Shown piece after piece: positions 6,650-8,570 of a stretch of DNA of 8,570 bases. This DNA comes from Rhodocyclaceae bacterium (GTDB lineage: Bacteria; Pseudomonadota; Gammaproteobacteria; Burkholderiales; Rhodocyclaceae), in the NCBI GenBank assembly GCA_027325905.1, contig DAIEEM010000344.1:1-8570 (forward strand), given 5' to 3'. Made by a program: the position numbers and the translations under genes. Below the pieces are notes generated by a model. It was not told the DNA's origin. It did no database searches and saw only the letters and a list, made by a program, of their open reading frames with translations. How positions within the stretch are numbered: the stretch's first letter is position 1; each line of letters begins with the position of its first letter.

Positions 6650-7924
6650 ATGAACATCACAGGAATGCTCTACGGCGCGAAGCTCCTCAAGCTGGTCGAT
6701 TTTCCGACCTCGCAGGTGCTCGGCTCCGAAGCCAGCGAGCAACAGATCACCGACCTCATCGCCAAGTGCGGCGAAGTCTTCGTCAAGCCGATCTTCCGCG
6801 GCGGCATCGGCAAGAAGGGCAAGTCCGGCCTGATCGGCCGGGCCAAGGACCTGAAGACCGCGCTCAAGGAGAAGGAGCGCCTCTACTTCGTCGAGCACCG
6901 GCATGGCAATGCCGTGTCGAAGTCGCAGGGCGTCACTTTCGAAGGCGCCGTGCCGGCCGAGCACGAAGTCTATGTTTCCATCGCCGACTCGACCCGTTTC
7001 CGCGCGCCGACGCTGACCATCACGCACCACGGCGGCATGGACATCGAGGAATTGTCGAAGGACCAGATCGTCGAGGTGCCGTTCGATCCGCTCACCGGCC
7101 TCAAGTCCTTCATCATCACCAACGCGCTGTCCGACCTCAAGGCGCCGAAGGAAATCGTCTCGCCGCTGGTGCAGCACCTGCCGAAGCTGTGGGACCTGTT
7201 CCACCATCACGGCATGACGACGCTGGAGCTCAACCCGATCCGCATGGCGCCGACGGGCAAGGGCAGCCTGATGCCGATCGCCTGCGACTTCAAGTGCGGC
7301 TTCGACCGCGACGACCCGCGCATGAAGCGCCTCAACCTGCCCAACGACCTGTTCGCCGTCGACTATTCCAACTTCGAGCAGGAAATCAACCAACTGCGCA
7401 CCTACCAGGGCCAGTCCGACGTTTCCGTGATCAACGAAAAGGGCACCATCCTGGCGCCGACCTTCGGCGGCGGCGCCAACTCGTTGGTGACCGAATTTCT
7501 CGGCGATGACGCCATCATCTCCTCCGACTTCGGCGGCAATCCGCCCTACGAGAAGATGCGCGAAGTCATGCGCATCTGCCTGAAGCACTGGCTCAAGCAG
7601 TCGAACGTGCTGTTCGTCATCGGCGGCAAGGCCAACAATACCGACATCTTCGTCACCTTCCGCGCCATGGCGGACGCGCTGCGCGACTATTTCTCCGAGC
7701 ATGGTCCGACGCCGGTCTACGTCGTCATCGGCCGCGGCGGCCCGAACCTGTCGCGCGGCCTGCTCGCCTTCAAGGACGTGTGCGACTCGCTCGGCCTGCC
7801 CTACCGCATCTTCGCCTTCGACTCGGCGATGACCGACGTCGTGCGCTATGCGCAGGCGGCAGACCGCTGGATGAAGAGCGGCGGCCGCGAAATGCTCGCC
7901 CGCAAACTGGGCGTGGCGGCGTGA
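6650..7924 (+). CDS. ATP-grasp acyl-CoA ligase subunit of ATP-citrate lyase/citryl-CoA synthetase type (SucC-like)
   Basis: This 424-residue protein fits the ATP-grasp plus citrate-binding domain pair of the small ATP-citrate lyase subunit. The ATP-grasp start has VKPIFRGG (45-52) and KKGKSGLIG (55-63), comparable with the RRGKLGL region of human ACLY. LELNPI (192-197) and D213 fit the nucleotide/metal site. The second domain has FGGGAN (272-277), GGKANNTD (325-332), LRDY (344-347) and GRGGPN (361-366). From memory of ACLY, citrate contacts N346, T348, Y364 and R379 correspond to N329, T331, Y347 and R362 here, all at a constant offset of 17. SucC lacks this block. The start ATG 6650 follows GAGGGAA (6638-6644). 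A divergent succinyl-CoA synthetase beta subunit remains possible. The CoA-binding partner follows 46 bases later. Confidence 0.75.
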   Translation: MNITGMLYGAKLLKLVDFPTSQVLGSEASEQQITDLIAKCGEVFVKPIFRGGIGKKGKSGLIGRAKDLKTALKEKERLYFVEHRHGNAVSKSQGVTFEGAVPAEHEVYVSIADSTRFRAPTLTITHHGGMDIEELSKDQIVEVPFDPLTGLKSFIITNALSDLKAPKEIVSPLVQHLPKLWDLFHHHGMTTLELNPIRMAPTGKGSLMPIACDFKCGFDRDDPRMKRLNLPNDLFAVDYSNFEQEINQLRTYQGQSDVSVINEKGTILAPTFGGGANSLVTEFLGDDAIISSDFGGNPPYEKMREVMRICLKHWLKQSNVLFVIGGKANNTDIFVTFRAMADALRDYFSEHGPTPVYVVIGRGGPNLSRGLLAFKDVCDSLGLPYRIFAFDSAMTDVVRYAQAADRWMKSGGREMLARKLGVAA

Positions 7925-7970
7925 GCGGCGCGGCGACGGCATCGAACGAACAAGACTGTTGGGGAATGCA

Positions 7971-8570
7971 ATGAGCAACCAAGCCATCCAGAAATTCAAG
8001 TATTTCGTCGGCATCAACTCGCTGGCCGAGATCGCCACCTGCAAGGACCGCGTCTGCGTGCTGAACATCCTCGGCAACGAGTCGCGCGGCGTCACCCCGG
8101 TGAGCCACGCTTACTCCGGCGGCAACATCGTCTTCGGCACGTCGCCGGGACGGCGCGGCGAAGTGCTGGAGACCCCGGTCGGCGACATCCCGGTCTATAA
8201 CAACGTCCGCGAAGGCATGGAAGACGGCCACAAGTTCAACGTCGGCGTCGTCTATCTGCCGCCGGCGGCGGTGCGCGACGGCGTCTTCGAACTGATGCGT
8301 GTGAACAAGGACATCGAAAAGATCGTCGTCCTCACCGAGAAGGTCTCGGTGCACGATGCGCGCGAAATTCGCGCCATGGCGCAGCAGCGCGGCGTCGACG
8401 TCTTCGGCGCCAACTGCCTCGGCGTCGCCCACGCCTGGAATCACATCCGCATCGGCGGCGCGCTCGGCGGCGACAAGCCCGAGGAATCGCTGCGCAAGGG
8501 TTCGGTGGCGGTCTATTCGAACTCCGGCAACTTCACCACCACCATGGCGGCCTACCTGGCCGCGGGCGGC
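7971..8570 (+). CDS. CoA-binding acyl-CoA ligase subunit (SucD/ATP-citrate-lyase type), 5' part
   Basis: The frame is open from ATG 7971 to the window end (200 codons, no stop), so the gene is truncated. The N-terminus is a CoA-binding Rossmann domain: TSPGRRGE (57-64) matches the TPGKGG loop of SucD, IPVYNNVRE (73-81) matches LPVFNTVRE, GANCLGV (146-152) matches GPNCPGV, and VAVYSNSGNF (179-188) matches the IGIVSRSGTL segment. Asn184 replaces the usual Arg of that last motif. The phosphohistidine region lies beyond the end. If the protein stops near 300 residues it would be an SCS- or CcsB-like subunit; if it reaches about 600 with a citrate-synthase-like domain it would be the large ATP-citrate lyase subunit. 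The start has GGGGA at 7961-7965 six bases upstream. It is the expected partner of the preceding gene. Confidence 0.85.
   Translation, partial: MSNQAIQKFKYFVGINSLAEIATCKDRVCVLNILGNESRGVTPVSHAYSGGNIVFGTSPGRRGEVLETPVGDIPVYNNVREGMEDGHKFNVGVVYLPPAAVRDGVFELMRVNKDIEKIVVLTEKVSVHDAREIRAMAQQRGVDVFGANCLGVAHAWNHIRIGGALGGDKPEESLRKGSVAVYSNSGNFTTTMAAYLAAGG

Noticed and set aside
7925..7970. 46-base intergenic gap considered for a terminator or promoter
   Set aside because: No stem with a T-run and no convincing -35/-10 pair is visible; only the ribosome site of the next gene is seen.
5657..8095. 812-codon open frame on the minus strand
   Set aside because: It spans several well-supported + strand genes and their junctions, with biased composition and no recognisable domain; it is an antisense shadow.

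Overview
The window is GC-rich bacterial DNA, with G or C at most third codon positions. It is read entirely from the + strand as one tightly packed operon that is cut at both ends. I recognise eight genes. Adjacent genes overlap by 4-11 bases or lie 13-46 bases apart, and there is no internal promoter, terminator or gap over 300 bases. GC content, codon style and a lysine/alanine/proline-rich histone-H1-like tail on the first protein suggest a betaproteobacterium, perhaps a Rhodocyclales-type anaerobe or facultative anaerobe. That placement is inference, since there is no rRNA or other marker here.

Layout: (1) 1-1324 holds the 3' end of a 2-oxoacid (probably 2-oxoglutarate):ferredoxin oxidoreductase beta subunit with an odd basic repeat tail, then the separate gamma subunit. 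(2) 1321-6622 is an electron-transfer block: an HdrA-like FAD/iron-sulfur protein, an MvhD/FlxD-like adaptor, two multi-cluster iron-sulfur proteins (FrhB/HdrC-like and sulfhydrogenase-beta/AsrA-like), and a FAD/NAD(P)/2Fe-2S reductase. The order matches the HdrA-Flx type of flavin-based bifurcating complex, but no HdrB or HdrC is seen. The second iron-sulfur gene carries an in-frame amber stop at 5158-5160, although its coding frame is otherwise intact. (3) 6650-8570 holds an ATP-grasp subunit resembling ATP-citrate lyase/citryl-CoA synthetase more than succinyl-CoA synthetase, then the start of its SucD-like CoA-binding partner, which runs off the window.

Working model (inference): Kor makes or uses low-potential ferredoxin while interconverting 2-oxoglutarate and succinyl-CoA. 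The HdrA-Flx proteins connect that ferredoxin with NAD(P)H. The terminal acyl-CoA ligase pair either cleaves citrate with ATP, giving a reductive-TCA module driven by NAD(P)H, or handles the succinyl-CoA made by Kor, giving a ferredoxin-generating module such as one feeding benzoyl-CoA reductase. The citrate-type residues in the 424-residue subunit favour the first reading but do not prove it.
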